NCBI RefSeq assembly: GCF_900108335.1
Contig: NZ_FNVT01000001.1
Location: 1,046,977-1,110,976, forward strand
Source of the DNA: Nonomuraea solani
GTDB taxonomy: Bacteria > Actinomycetota > Actinomycetes > Streptosporangiales > Streptosporangiaceae
Direction of reading: 5' to 3'
Length of the DNA stretch: 64,000 bases
Positions 24,263 through 32,445 of this stretch are shown here, in pieces. A program made the position numbers and the translations under genes. The notes beneath the pieces were generated by a model. The model worked only from the letters and a program-made list of their open reading frames with translations, was not told where the DNA came from and made no database searches. Position 1 is the first letter of the stretch, and every line of letters starts with the position of its first letter.

Positions 24263-26134
24263 ATGTCCGGCTTCGTCCGTGGTCCGTTCGTACCTTCGAC
24301 CGGGGCGCAGCGCCCGCTGAGCATTGACGATGTGGAGATCCACGGCGGCCCGTTCGGGCGCTGGCAGCGCGTCAACAGGGAGCACAGCATCCCGCTCGGC
24401 ATCGAGCAGATGGAGCGGTCCGGGGCCGTGCCCAACCTGCGGCTGGCCGCGGGGGAGGGGAGCGGCGCCTTCAGGGGCTTCCGCTTCCAGGACTCCGACC
24501 TGTACAAGCAGCTCGAAGCGGTGGCCTGGGAGCACTGCCGGCTGCCGGACGACGCCTACCCGGCCTTCGTCGCCGAGTCCGCCGCGCTGCTGGCCCGCGC
24601 GCAGCGCCCCGACGGCTACCTGAACTCGCACTACCAGGTGACCAAGCCGGACCTGATCTACCAGGAGCTGGACTACAGCCACGAGATGTACTGCGCCGGC
24701 CACCTGTTCCAGGCCGCGGTCGCCGCGACGCGGGCCGGCTGCGGCGAGGAGCTCCTGGCCGTCGCCCGCCGCTTCGCCGACCACCTGGTCCGGCGCTTCC
24801 TCGTCGAGGGCGACGACGGGATCGACGGGCACCCGGAGGTGGAGACGGCCCTGGTCGAGCTGTACCGGCTCACCAGGGAGCGGTCGTACCTGGAGCTGGC
24901 CGGCAAGCTGATCGACAACCGGGGCAAGGGACTGATCGCCGAGCGCGGCATGGGCCCGCTGTACGCCCAGGACCACCTGCCGGTCCGCGAGGCCGACACC
25001 GCGGTCGGGCACGCCGTGCGCCAGCTCTACCTGGAGGCGGGCATCGTTGACGTCTACCTGGAGACCGGCGACGAGTCGCTGCTGGAGTGCTCGGTCCGCC
25101 GCTGGGAGGACCTGGTGGCGTACAAGACCGCCATCACCGGAGGCCACGGCTCCCGCCACGACGGCGAGGCGTTCGGCGAGCGGTACGAGCTGCCGCCCGA
25201 CCGCGCCTACAACGAGAGCTGCGCCGCCATCGCGAGCATCCACTGGAACTGGCGGCTGCTGCTGGCCACCGGCCACGGCCGCTACGCCGACCTGATCGAG
25301 CGCACCCTCTACAACGCCTTCGCCGCCTCCACCTCGGCCGACGGCACCCGCTTCTTCTACGTCAACCCGCTGCAGCGCCGCGCCGACCTGTTCGAGGACG
25401 CCTACCTCGGGCGGCGGCGGGAGTGGTTCGCGTGCGCCTGCTGCCCGCCCAACATCATGCGCCTGGTCTCCTCCCTCGGCCACTACGTCGCCACCACCGA
25501 CGACGAGGGGCTCTCCGTCCACCAGTACGTGCCGGGCACCATCCGGGCCGGCGCCATCACCCTCGACGTCGAGACCGACTACCCGTGGGACGGCCGGGTG
25601 CGCGTCACCGTGCGCGACACCCCGGGCGGCGAATGGACGCTCAAGCTGCGGGTGCCCGCCTGGAGCGCCTCCGGCGACCTCACACCCGACGCGAACGGCT
25701 ACGCCTCGATCAGGCGGGCCTGGGAGCCGGGCGACACCTACACCTTCGACCTCGACCTGACCCCGCGGCTCGTGCTCCCGCACCGCAAGATCGACGCGCT
25801 CCGGGGGTGCGCGGCGATCGAGCGGGGCCCGCTCGTCTACTGCTTCGAGCAGATCGACCAGGACGGCGACCTCGACGACCTGGCGCTCACCCCGGACACG
25901 TGGTTGCGCACCGTGGAGCACGACCTGCCCGGCGCCGGCCGGACGGTGCTGATCGAGGCGGACGCCGTACGCCTGCCGTCCGCTTCCGCTGTGCCGGTTT
26001 TTGGGGGCCTGCCCTACGCCACGGCCTCCGCCGACCTCCAGGACCACACGCCGGTCACCGCCACGGCCGTCCCCTACTACCAGTGGGACAACCGCGACGG
26101 CGGCCTCATGCGGGTCTGGACACCCCTCATGTAA
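24263..26134 (+). CDS. GH127 beta-L-arabinofuranosidase-like enzyme
   Basis: 623 residues from the ATG at 24263 (GAGGAG upstream). The alpha/alpha barrel has family landmarks DSDLYKQLEAVAWEH and RPDGYLNSHYQ. The zinc and catalytic set of GH127 is conserved: Glu318 and Cys320 in YNESCAAIAS, and Cys393-Cys394 in ACACCPPNIMR. These align with Glu338, Cys340, Cys417 and Cys418 of Bifidobacterium HypBA1, where Cys417 is the nucleophile. Glu302 (GEAFGERYELP) fits the acid/base. There is no signal peptide, so it acts in the cytoplasm on imported arabinosides. It is first in an operon with a binding protein and two permeases. I am confident of the family; the linkage released is inferred. Confidence 0.9.
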   Translation: MSGFVRGPFVPSTGAQRPLSIDDVEIHGGPFGRWQRVNREHSIPLGIEQMERSGAVPNLRLAAGEGSGAFRGFRFQDSDLYKQLEAVAWEHCRLPDDAYPAFVAESAALLARAQRPDGYLNSHYQVTKPDLIYQELDYSHEMYCAGHLFQAAVAATRAGCGEELLAVARRFADHLVRRFLVEGDDGIDGHPEVETALVELYRLTRERSYLELAGKLIDNRGKGLIAERGMGPLYAQDHLPVREADTAVGHAVRQLYLEAGIVDVYLETGDESLLECSVRRWEDLVAYKTAITGGHGSRHDGEAFGERYELPPDRAYNESCAAIASIHWNWRLLLATGHGRYADLIERTLYNAFAASTSADGTRFFYVNPLQRRADLFEDAYLGRRREWFACACCPPNIMRLVSSLGHYVATTDDEGLSVHQYVPGTIRAGAITLDVETDYPWDGRVRVTVRDTPGGEWTLKLRVPAWSASGDLTPDANGYASIRRAWEPGDTYTFDLDLTPRLVLPHRKIDALRGCAAIERGPLVYCFEQIDQDGDLDDLALTPDTWLRTVEHDLPGAGRTVLIEADAVRLPSASAVPVFGGLPYATASADLQDHTPVTATAVPYYQWDNRDGGLMRVWTPLM

Positions 26135-26146
26135 GGAAACGCGCAG

Positions 26147-27517
26147 ATGAACCGTAGAGACCTGTTCAAAGCGGGCGGCCTGGCCGCCCTGGGCGCCGCC
26201 GCGGCGGCCTGTGGATCGGGGGGCGGAGCCGCCGCGCCGGGGGCCACGCAACTGCAGTTCATGTACTGGGGCTCGACGTTCGAGAAGGCCGCCATTGAGA
26301 AGATGCTCAAGGCGTTCGAACAGAAGAAGCCGAAGATCAAGGTGAAACCGGTCTTCACCCCCGACGAGTACGACATCAAGCTCAACAGCCTGGTGGCCGG
26401 CGGCAAGACCCCCGATCTCGGCTACGTGCCCATGTCGATGTCCTACCGCCTGGCCGAGCAGGGCAACCTGGTCAACCTGTTCCCGTACCTGCAGAAATAT
26501 CCGCAGCTCGCCGGTTACCTGCCCGACGCCTACCTCTGGTACGGCCAGGACAAGCTGCACGGAGTGGCCACCGCCAACGAGATCGAGCTGCTCTGGTACA
26601 GCAAGTCCGCCATCGCCGAGGCCGGGATCGCCGCGCCGCCGGCCGTGGCCGCCTCGGCGTGGTCGTGGGACCAGCTCGTCGAGAACGCGTACAAGCTCAC
26701 CGTCGACCAGAACGGTAAACACCCGGACGAGTCGGGCTTCGACCCCAAGCAGGTCCGGCAGTTCGGCGTCTCGATCAGCTTCACCTACGCCGCCGCCTGG
26801 TACGGCTTCCTGCGCAGCAACGGCGGCGACTTCGCCGACGAGACGGGCAAGAAGTGCCTGCTGGACAGCCCCGAGGCCATCAAGGTGTTCCAGAACCTGC
26901 AGGACCTGGTCTACAAGCACCGCGTCGCGCCCGGCCCCGGCCAGCTCGCCGCGACGGGCGACGACGTGCCCGGCACCAACATCCTGCTCAAGACCAAGCG
27001 GGTGGCGATGGTCGTGGACGGCCACTGGTCGCTGCTCGACATGAACGAGAGCAAGGTCGACTACGGCATCGGCGTGCTGCCGAAGTACGGCGAGCCCTTC
27101 ACCACCTCGCAGGTCGCGGGCGCGTCGTCGGTGTTCAGCGGGACCAAGCACGTGGAGGAGGCGGTCGAGCTGTTCGCCTTCCACATCGACCCGCAGTACG
27201 TCGACCTCTACAAGCAGGGGCTCTGGATGCCCCAGGAGAAGAAGTACTACGAGGACCAGGCCGCCATCGACTCCTGGACCAAGAACGACGGGCACCCGCC
27301 GGAGTTCCGGACGGCGGTCGTCGACTACGCGCGCGAGCACGGCGTACCCGACCTGCGCAACCGGGTGAAGAACCTGTCCGCGATCGCCAGCGACGTGATG
27401 ACCCCGGCCCTGCAGGAGATCGAGTCCGGCAAGCGGACCGCCGCCGAGGTCCTCAAGGCCGCCACCCCCAAGATCACCGGCATGCTGCAGGGGTGGCAGC
27501 ACGTTCAGGAGCTGTGA
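26147..27517 (+). CDS. Sugar-binding lipoprotein (second CUT1 system)
   Basis: 456 residues. The N-terminus MNRRDLFKAGGLAALG has the Tat twin-arginine pattern (RRDLFK), and a lipobox ending in Cys22 (AAAACGSG) indicates a Tat-exported lipoprotein. The mature part starts with LQFMYWGSTFEKAAIEKML, typical of CUT1 binding proteins. The gene begins 12 bases after the GH127 stop, with AAGGAAA upstream, and is followed by its two permeases. Together with the intracellular GH127 this makes an uptake-then-cleave module, probably for short beta-linked arabinofuranosides. Confidence 0.88.
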   Translation: MNRRDLFKAGGLAALGAAAAACGSGGGAAAPGATQLQFMYWGSTFEKAAIEKMLKAFEQKKPKIKVKPVFTPDEYDIKLNSLVAGGKTPDLGYVPMSMSYRLAEQGNLVNLFPYLQKYPQLAGYLPDAYLWYGQDKLHGVATANEIELLWYSKSAIAEAGIAAPPAVAASAWSWDQLVENAYKLTVDQNGKHPDESGFDPKQVRQFGVSISFTYAAAWYGFLRSNGGDFADETGKKCLLDSPEAIKVFQNLQDLVYKHRVAPGPGQLAATGDDVPGTNILLKTKRVAMVVDGHWSLLDMNESKVDYGIGVLPKYGEPFTTSQVAGASSVFSGTKHVEEAVELFAFHIDPQYVDLYKQGLWMPQEKKYYEDQAAIDSWTKNDGHPPEFRTAVVDYAREHGVPDLRNRVKNLSAIASDVMTPALQEIESGKRTAAEVLKAATPKITGMLQGWQHVQEL

Positions 27518-27518
27518 G

Positions 27519-28418
27519 GTGGCGGGCCTCTCCGGCCAGCGGCGCATGGAACGGCGCTGGGGGCTGCTCATGGCGCTGCCCGCGATCCTCGGATTCGTGA
27601 TCTTCACGGCGGGGCCGATGGTGGCCTCGTTCGTGTTCAGCCTGACGGACTGGCAGGTCGGGGGCACGCCCGCCTACGTGGGGCTGGACAACTACGGCGC
27701 GATGGCCGGCGACGAGCTGTTCTGGAAGTCGCTGAGCGCGACCACGTACTACACGCTCGGGGCGGTCCCGCTGGTCCTGATCGTGTCGTTCGCGGTCGCC
27801 ATGCTGCTCAACCAGAAGGTCCGCGGCCTGTCACTGTGGCGGACCATCTTCTACCTGCCCACGCTCGTGCCCGCGATCGCCAACGTGGTGCTCTGGATCT
27901 GGATCTTCAATCCCGACTTCGGGCTGCTCAACTCGCTGCTGCGCCAGACCGGGCTGCCGTCCGGGCAGTGGATCTATGACGAGGCGACGGCCATCCCGTC
28001 GCTGATCGTCATGAGCACCTGGGGGTTCGGCAACACCATGGTGATCTTCCTGGCCGGGCTCCAGGGGGTGCCGAGACACCTGTACGAGGCCGTCGCGATC
28101 GACGGCGGCGGCCCGTGGCGGCGCTTCTGGCACGTGACGCTGCCGATGATGACGCCGACCATCTTCTACAACCTGGTGGTGGGCGTCGTCGGCACCTTCC
28201 AGGTCTTCAACCAGGCGTACGTGATGACCGAGGGCGGCCCCAACAACGCCACGCTCTTCTACGTCTACTACCTGTTCAGGATCGCCTTCAAGGAGAGCGA
28301 GATGGGTTACGCCAGCGCGCTCGCCTGGGTGCTGTTCATGATCATCGTGGTGATCACGTTCCTGCTGTTCAGGAACGCCCGCCGCTGGGTCTACTATGAG
28401 ATGGCGGGCGCCCGATGA
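27519..28418 (+). CDS. Sugar ABC transporter permease (MalF type)
   Basis: 299 residues from GTG at 27519, one base after the binding-protein stop, with AGGAG at 27507-27511. Six membrane segments are visible, starting with LLMALPAILGFVIFTAGPM. The EAA loop is HLYEAVAIDGGGPWRRFWHV. The CUT1 family assignment is secure. The next permease gene overlaps it by 4 bases. Confidence 0.88.
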   Translation: MAGLSGQRRMERRWGLLMALPAILGFVIFTAGPMVASFVFSLTDWQVGGTPAYVGLDNYGAMAGDELFWKSLSATTYYTLGAVPLVLIVSFAVAMLLNQKVRGLSLWRTIFYLPTLVPAIANVVLWIWIFNPDFGLLNSLLRQTGLPSGQWIYDEATAIPSLIVMSTWGFGNTMVIFLAGLQGVPRHLYEAVAIDGGGPWRRFWHVTLPMMTPTIFYNLVVGVVGTFQVFNQAYVMTEGGPNNATLFYVYYLFRIAFKESEMGYASALAWVLFMIIVVITFLLFRNARRWVYYEMAGAR

Positions 28419-29311
28419 CGGCCGTCGAGGCGCCCCCGCGCCCTGGCCGGGTCGCGCCCACCGCCGGGCTTCGCCGGCCGCGCAAATACGGCAAGGCGCT
28501 CATCTACCTCGCCCTCGTCGCCGGCGCGGTGCCGACGCTGCTGCCGTTCGTGTGGCTGGTGCGCAGCGCCCTGATGCAGGACGCGCAGATGTTCGTCGCG
28601 CCGCCGGAATGGATCCCCTCGCCGTTCCAGTGGAACAACTTCAGCGAGGCGCTCACCGCCCAGCCGTTCTGGCTGTACTTCGTCAACACCGTGATCATCG
28701 CGGTGATCAGCGTGCTGGGCACGGTGCTGACCTGCTCGATCGCCGCGTTCAGCTTCTCCCGCCTGCGCTGGCGGGGGCGCAACGTGGTGTTCGCGCTGCT
28801 GTTGAGCGCGGTCATGCTGCCGTACGCGGTGACGCTCATCCCGACCTTCGTCATGTGGCAGGAGCTCGGCGCGCTCGACTCCTTCATCCCGCTCACCGTC
28901 CCGAGCTGGTTCGCCGGGGCCGGCGGCGGGGTGTTCAACGTCTTCCTGCTGCGGCAGTTCTTCCTGACGATCCCGTTCGAGCTGGACGAGGCCGCCTACA
29001 TCGACGGCGCCTCGCCGTGGCGGGTCTTCTGGACGATCGTCATGCCGCTGTCGAAGCCCGCGATCGTCGTGGTGACCATCTTCACCTTCATCGGGACCTG
29101 GAACGACTTCCTCGGGCCGCTGCTCTACCTCAACGACGAGGAGAAGTACACGCTCTCCCTCGGCCTGGCCTCGTTCCAGAGCGTCTTCCTGACCCAGTGG
29201 GGCTACCTGATGGCCGCCTCGGCCGCCGTCATCGCCCCGATCATCGCGCTGTTCTTCTTCCTGCAGCGCTACTTCATCGAGGGCGTCACGCTCACCGGCA
29301 TCAAGAACTGA
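28415..29311 (+). CDS. Sugar ABC transporter permease (MalG type)
   Basis: 298 residues, coupled by ATGA to the preceding permease. A Pro/Arg-rich cytoplasmic tail precedes six membrane segments. The EAA loop is ELDEAAYIDGASPWRVFWTI, and the C-terminus YFIEGVTLTGIKN is typical of MalG-type subunits. It ends the GH127 operon; a strong hairpin follows within 14 bases of the stop. As for the other transporters here, the ATPase must come from elsewhere. Confidence 0.88.
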   Translation: MTAVEAPPRPGRVAPTAGLRRPRKYGKALIYLALVAGAVPTLLPFVWLVRSALMQDAQMFVAPPEWIPSPFQWNNFSEALTAQPFWLYFVNTVIIAVISVLGTVLTCSIAAFSFSRLRWRGRNVVFALLLSAVMLPYAVTLIPTFVMWQELGALDSFIPLTVPSWFAGAGGGVFNVFLLRQFFLTIPFELDEAAYIDGASPWRVFWTIVMPLSKPAIVVVTIFTFIGTWNDFLGPLLYLNDEEKYTLSLGLASFQSVFLTQWGYLMAASAAVIAPIIALFFFLQRYFIEGVTLTGIKN

Positions 29312-29324
29312 CAGGAGACGGGCT

Positions 29325-29359
29325 GACGTGCCTCCCGGCCCACGGGCGGGAGGCACGTC
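29325..29359. terminator. Hairpin terminator between convergent genes
   Basis: GACGTGCCTCCCG (29325-29337) pairs perfectly with CGGGAGGCACGTC (29347-29359) around a 9-base loop. It sits between the stops of the GH127 operon and the convergent aldo/keto reductase gene. There is no T-run, as is common for actinomycete terminators. It could serve both strands. Confidence 0.7.
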
Positions 29360-29363
29360 CCGG

Positions 29364-30233
29364 TCAGCCGAGGCGGGCGAGCTCCTCCTTGGTGAGCTCC
29401 AGCGTGGCGGCGGCGACGGAGTCGAGGATCGTCTCCGGGCGGCTGGCGCCGGGGATGGGGATGACGACCTCGCTGCGGGCCAGCTCCCAGGCGAGGCAGA
29501 CCTGCTGCGGGGAGACGCCGCGATCCTCGGCGATGGCGGTGAAGGCGGCGTTGCGCTGGTGCAGCTCGCCGGTGCGGCCGATGCCGCCCAGCGGCGACCA
29601 GGGCAGGAAGGCCAGGCCGAGCTCGGCGCAGACGTCGATCTCGGGCTCGCTGGAGCGGAAGCGCGGCGAGTACTCGTTCTGGACGCTCGCCAGGCGGTCG
29701 CCCAGGATGCCGTGAGCGAGCCTGATCTGCTCCGGGTTGGCGTTCGAGATGCCGGCGAGCTGGATCTTGCCGGCGTCGTGCAGGTCCTTCAGCGCCCCGA
29801 TGGTCTCCTCGTACGGGACCTTCGGGTCGGGACGGTGGTGCTGGTAGAGGCCGATGCTCTCCACCCCGAGGGCCTTCAGCGACCGGTCACAGGCCTCCTT
29901 CAGGTACGAAGGCCGGCCGTTGGCGTCCCAGCCACCGCCGGGCGTGCGGGTGTGCCCGCCCTTGGTCGCGACGAGCACGGTGTCCGCGTCGCCCGCCCAC
30001 AGGGACAGGGCGTGGGCGACCAGGCGTTCGTTGTGGCCCACGTCATCGTGCGAGGGGGTGTAGGCGTCGGCGGTGTCGATCAGGGTCACGCCGGCGTCCA
30101 GGGCCGCGAGCAGCGTACGGATCGACTGGTCCTGGTCGGGCATGTGACCGGCCACCGACATGGGCATGGCGCCGAGCCCGATGACTCCGACCTGGCGGTT
30201 TCCGATGGCACGCGTTCTCATGGCGTTCTGCAT
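29364..30233 (-). CDS. Aldo/keto reductase
   Basis: 289 residues from the ATG at 30233, with GGGTGGA just upstream; an upstream GTG-type start at 30260 and an ATG at 30221 are possible. The catalytic tetrad is present: Asp and Tyr in LIDTADAYTPSH, Lys in VATKGGHTR, and His in LYQHHRPD. Late segments IPIPGASRPETI and the preceding VSPQQVCLAWEL are the NADP-binding signatures. It is a cytoplasmic NADPH-dependent carbonyl reductase of the YajO/YccK-like group; the substrate is unknown. It ends at the hairpin shared with the GH127 operon. Confidence 0.87.
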   Translation of the reverse strand: MQNAMRTRAIGNRQVGVIGLGAMPMSVAGHMPDQDQSIRTLLAALDAGVTLIDTADAYTPSHDDVGHNERLVAHALSLWAGDADTVLVATKGGHTRTPGGGWDANGRPSYLKEACDRSLKALGVESIGLYQHHRPDPKVPYEETIGALKDLHDAGKIQLAGISNANPEQIRLAHGILGDRLASVQNEYSPRFRSSEPEIDVCAELGLAFLPWSPLGGIGRTGELHQRNAAFTAIAEDRGVSPQQVCLAWELARSEVVIPIPGASRPETILDSVAAATLELTKEELARLG

Positions 30234-30315
30234 GAGTCCACCCTGTCTGCTGGAGCGCACTCCAGGTCAATGCCGGTTACGTGGCTTCCGGAGCTCCAGG
30301 CGTCAGAATGGGCGG

Positions 30316-31203
30316 ATGACGGTCGATGATCATTCGCCGGTCGGCCCGTTCGAGGAGCGGTTGTGGGCGGCGTACCGGGACGGGCGGCGAGCGGTGTGCC
30401 TGAGCCTGCTGCGCGGAGCCGACCTGGCCCTGCCGATCACCGCCGCCGCGGCGGCCGGCGACGAGGCGCCCGCCTGGGCGACGGCCGCCGACGCCGAGCG
30501 GACCTGGGTGCCGGCCTACACCTCGGTCGAGGCGATGCGGCTGGCCACCGGCGGGGTCGCCACGCACTGCCGGATCGTGTCGCTGATCGAGCTGGCGGCC
30601 GGCTGGCCGGACCCGCGCTGGGGGCTGGCGATCAACCCGGGGCTGGAGGTGGCGTTCGCGCTGGAGCCGGGCACGGTGGCCAGGCTGGCGGTGCCCACGA
30701 TGCTCCAGGACCTGCTGCTCGAACCCGGCTCCGGCGTGCCCGTGGTCCAGAAGCTGCTCGCCCCCCGCGACATCCACGCCCTGCTGACCGGCGGCGAGCC
30801 GAAGGTGTCCGGCTACTGCCACAACGCGCTCGACGTCTCGCACATCGCCACGCCCGCGGTGCTCGCCGAGGCGCTGCGGCAGCCGGAGATGCTGACCGAG
30901 AGCGGCGCGCTGAACATCCTGCGCTGGCGCCCGGTCGGCCTCGACCTGTACCGCACCCCGTACGGCGGGACCGACGAGGAGGGCCGGGCGGCGATGGCGG
31001 GCTGGGTGGTCGAGGAGCCGCCGTTCGTGGGCATGGGCCTGGTGCCCAGCGTCGACAACGTGATCCGCGAGTACAAGGTGTACGGCGTGGGCCTGCCCCA
31101 CGGCGCCGAGATCTGGGAGCTGACCTTCGAGGGGACCGAGCGCCGGCACGCCGTCTACCACGGCGACCTGCGCCGCTGGCTGCTGATCGGCACGAGGTCA
31201 TGA
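30316..31203 (+). CDS. SseB-family protein
   Basis: 295 residues from the ATG at 30316. The N-terminal half reads like the SseB N-terminal domain: EERLWAAYRDGRRAVCLSLL, WVPAYTSVEAMRLATGG, and WGLAINPGLEVAFALEPGTVARL. The C-terminal half (about 150-295) has no recognised domain. SseB-like proteins are common next to WXG100 and toxin genes in actinomycetes, but their role is unclear; an accessory or immunity function is possible. The next gene overlaps by 4 bases (ATGA), and the pair heads the probable secretion/toxin locus. Confidence 0.6.
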   Translation: MTVDDHSPVGPFEERLWAAYRDGRRAVCLSLLRGADLALPITAAAAAGDEAPAWATAADAERTWVPAYTSVEAMRLATGGVATHCRIVSLIELAAGWPDPRWGLAINPGLEVAFALEPGTVARLAVPTMLQDLLLEPGSGVPVVQKLLAPRDIHALLTGGEPKVSGYCHNALDVSHIATPAVLAEALRQPEMLTESGALNILRWRPVGLDLYRTPYGGTDEEGRAAMAGWVVEEPPFVGMGLVPSVDNVIREYKVYGVGLPHGAEIWELTFEGTERRHAVYHGDLRRWLLIGTRS

Positions 31204-31601
31204 CCTACCGAGCCCGCTGGCGGGGCGCCGACTATCCGGCCAGCCCCGAGCCGCACGCCATGGAGCTGTGGGTACGCCTGCGCAGCGCCGAGCCGCTGGA
31301 CGGCTTCGAGGAGGTCGAGCCCGGCTGCCACGTGCGCACCGTCCCCGCGCCCGAGTGCGAGTCCCTGCACCTTGTCACCACCGTGTGCCGCTGGCGGGGG
31401 GAGCCGTTCCTGGTGTGCGCCGAGGAGGAGGGGCGGCTGCTGATCGAGTATCCGGGCGGGTCCGCGATCGCCGCGCGTGAGCTGGGGCTGGAGCGGGTCG
31501 AACGGGGAGTGTACCGCCTCTGGGTGCCGCGATCGGAGGTGAGCGGGCTCCAAGAGGAGGTTGTGGCCATCGATGTCCAGAATCAACACATTTACGACTA
31601 G
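31200..31601 (+). CDS. Unknown protein coupled to the SseB-like gene
   Basis: 133 residues, starting in the ATGA overlap with the SseB-like gene. I do not recognise a domain. The sequence begins MTYRARWRGADYPASPEPH and has short strands (MELWVRLRS, HLVTTVCRWRGEPFLVC, LLIEYPGG), suggesting a small beta-rich fold. Three cysteines are present (GCHV, ECES, TVCRW). There is no signal peptide or membrane segment. Small soluble proteins of this kind beside giant toxin genes are often immunity proteins; here that is only a positional inference. Confidence 0.5.
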   Translation: MTYRARWRGADYPASPEPHAMELWVRLRSAEPLDGFEEVEPGCHVRTVPAPECESLHLVTTVCRWRGEPFLVCAEEEGRLLIEYPGGSAIAARELGLERVERGVYRLWVPRSEVSGLQEEVVAIDVQNQHIYD

Positions 31602-31689
31602 CCCTTGTTTCATGGTGTTAATGTGACGGAAACTTACTCGTCAGGCAGGAGAGCCGTAAGACACGTATGGCACGAGCTACGGGAGGGTC

Positions 31690-32094
31690 ATGGGTTCAGA
31701 GGACCGGCCGGACGTAGCCGCCATGCGGGCGTACGCCGACGAGCTGCGCGACACCTTCAACCGGCTGCAGGACGAAGGGTCCGAGTTGCACGCCCGGGCC
31801 AAGGCGGTCCAGGTGACCGAGACCTCGCGCGACGGCCTGGTCACGGTGACCGTCGGCGCGCGCGGCGACCTCGTCCGGCTCGACCTCGATCCGCGCATCT
31901 ACCGGCGGCCTGACGCGCGCCACCTGGCCGACACGATCGCGGAGACCACGCGGCGGGCGGCGGCCAGGGCGCAGGAGCGGATCACCGAGATCTTCGAGCC
32001 GGTGATCCCGCCCGAGCAGTTCAGGGCGCATCTCGACGGTGACCTCGAAACCGTTCTTGCCATGCTGGCCGACCAGATGGAGGGCAACAGGTGA
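31690..32094 (+). CDS. YbaB/EbfC-like small protein
   Basis: 134 residues with GGGAGGG before the ATG. An N-terminal amphipathic helix (MRAYADELRDTFNRLQDEG) precedes the beta-hairpin VTETSRDGLVTVTVGARGDLVRLDLD, then a C-terminal helix. This is the YbaB/EbfC architecture of nucleoid-associated proteins. In actinomycetes, YbaB-like proteins recur directly before WXG100-like genes, so a role in a secretion locus rather than in chromosome packing is possible. The stop overlaps the next start by 4 bases (GTGA), so the two proteins should be made in equal amounts and may be partners. Confidence 0.7.
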   Translation: MGSEDRPDVAAMRAYADELRDTFNRLQDEGSELHARAKAVQVTETSRDGLVTVTVGARGDLVRLDLDPRIYRRPDARHLADTIAETTRRAAARAQERITEIFEPVIPPEQFRAHLDGDLETVLAMLADQMEGNR

Positions 32095-32435
32095 ACCTGT
32101 GGGATGGCTCGTACATCGCCAAGCCGATCGTGGACCGGGGAATCTCCGCGTGGTCCCTGATGGCCGAGGATCTTGAGCGCGGGCTGCCGAAGCTGACGGC
32201 CCAGGTCGAAGAGTGCCTGGCCAGCGCCCCGTGGGGCGGCGGCGCGGAGGGCCGGGCCTTCTTCTCGGCGCACTTCCGCGACGACGGGCCCAGCGAGATG
32301 CTGAGCCAGTGCGGCCGGCTCACGCGCGAGATCGCGGACGCGGGCACCAGGCTGCGCAAGGTCATCGACAACACGGTCCAGACCGACCTCGACATCGAGC
32401 ACGGCATCAGGACCGGCATGGTGCGCGAAGTCTGA
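32091..32435 (+). CDS. WXG100-like ESX substrate or chaperone
   Basis: 114 residues from GTG at 32091, coupled to the YbaB-like gene. The protein is predicted to be almost all helical, with a central PWGGGAEGRAFFSAHF turn between two helices, resembling the W-x-G hairpin of WXG100 proteins, although a little longer than usual. FRDDGPSEMLSQCG and the second helix with EIADAGTRLRKVIDNTVQTD follow. WXG100 proteins are exported by type VII secretion or act as carriers for larger effectors. It lies 10 bases before the giant gene, which strongly suggests it is the small partner of that protein. Confidence 0.68.
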   Translation: MNLWDGSYIAKPIVDRGISAWSLMAEDLERGLPKLTAQVEECLASAPWGGGAEGRAFFSAHFRDDGPSEMLSQCGRLTREIADAGTRLRKVIDNTVQTDLDIEHGIRTGMVREV

Positions 32436-32445
32436 GGCGCCGCAC

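Noticed and set aside
24041..27667. A 1,208-codon open frame on the minus strand
   Set aside because: It runs antisense to GH127 and the binding-protein gene, has Gly/Val/Arg/Asp-rich composition typical of reverse-strand readings of GC-rich genes, and no domain.
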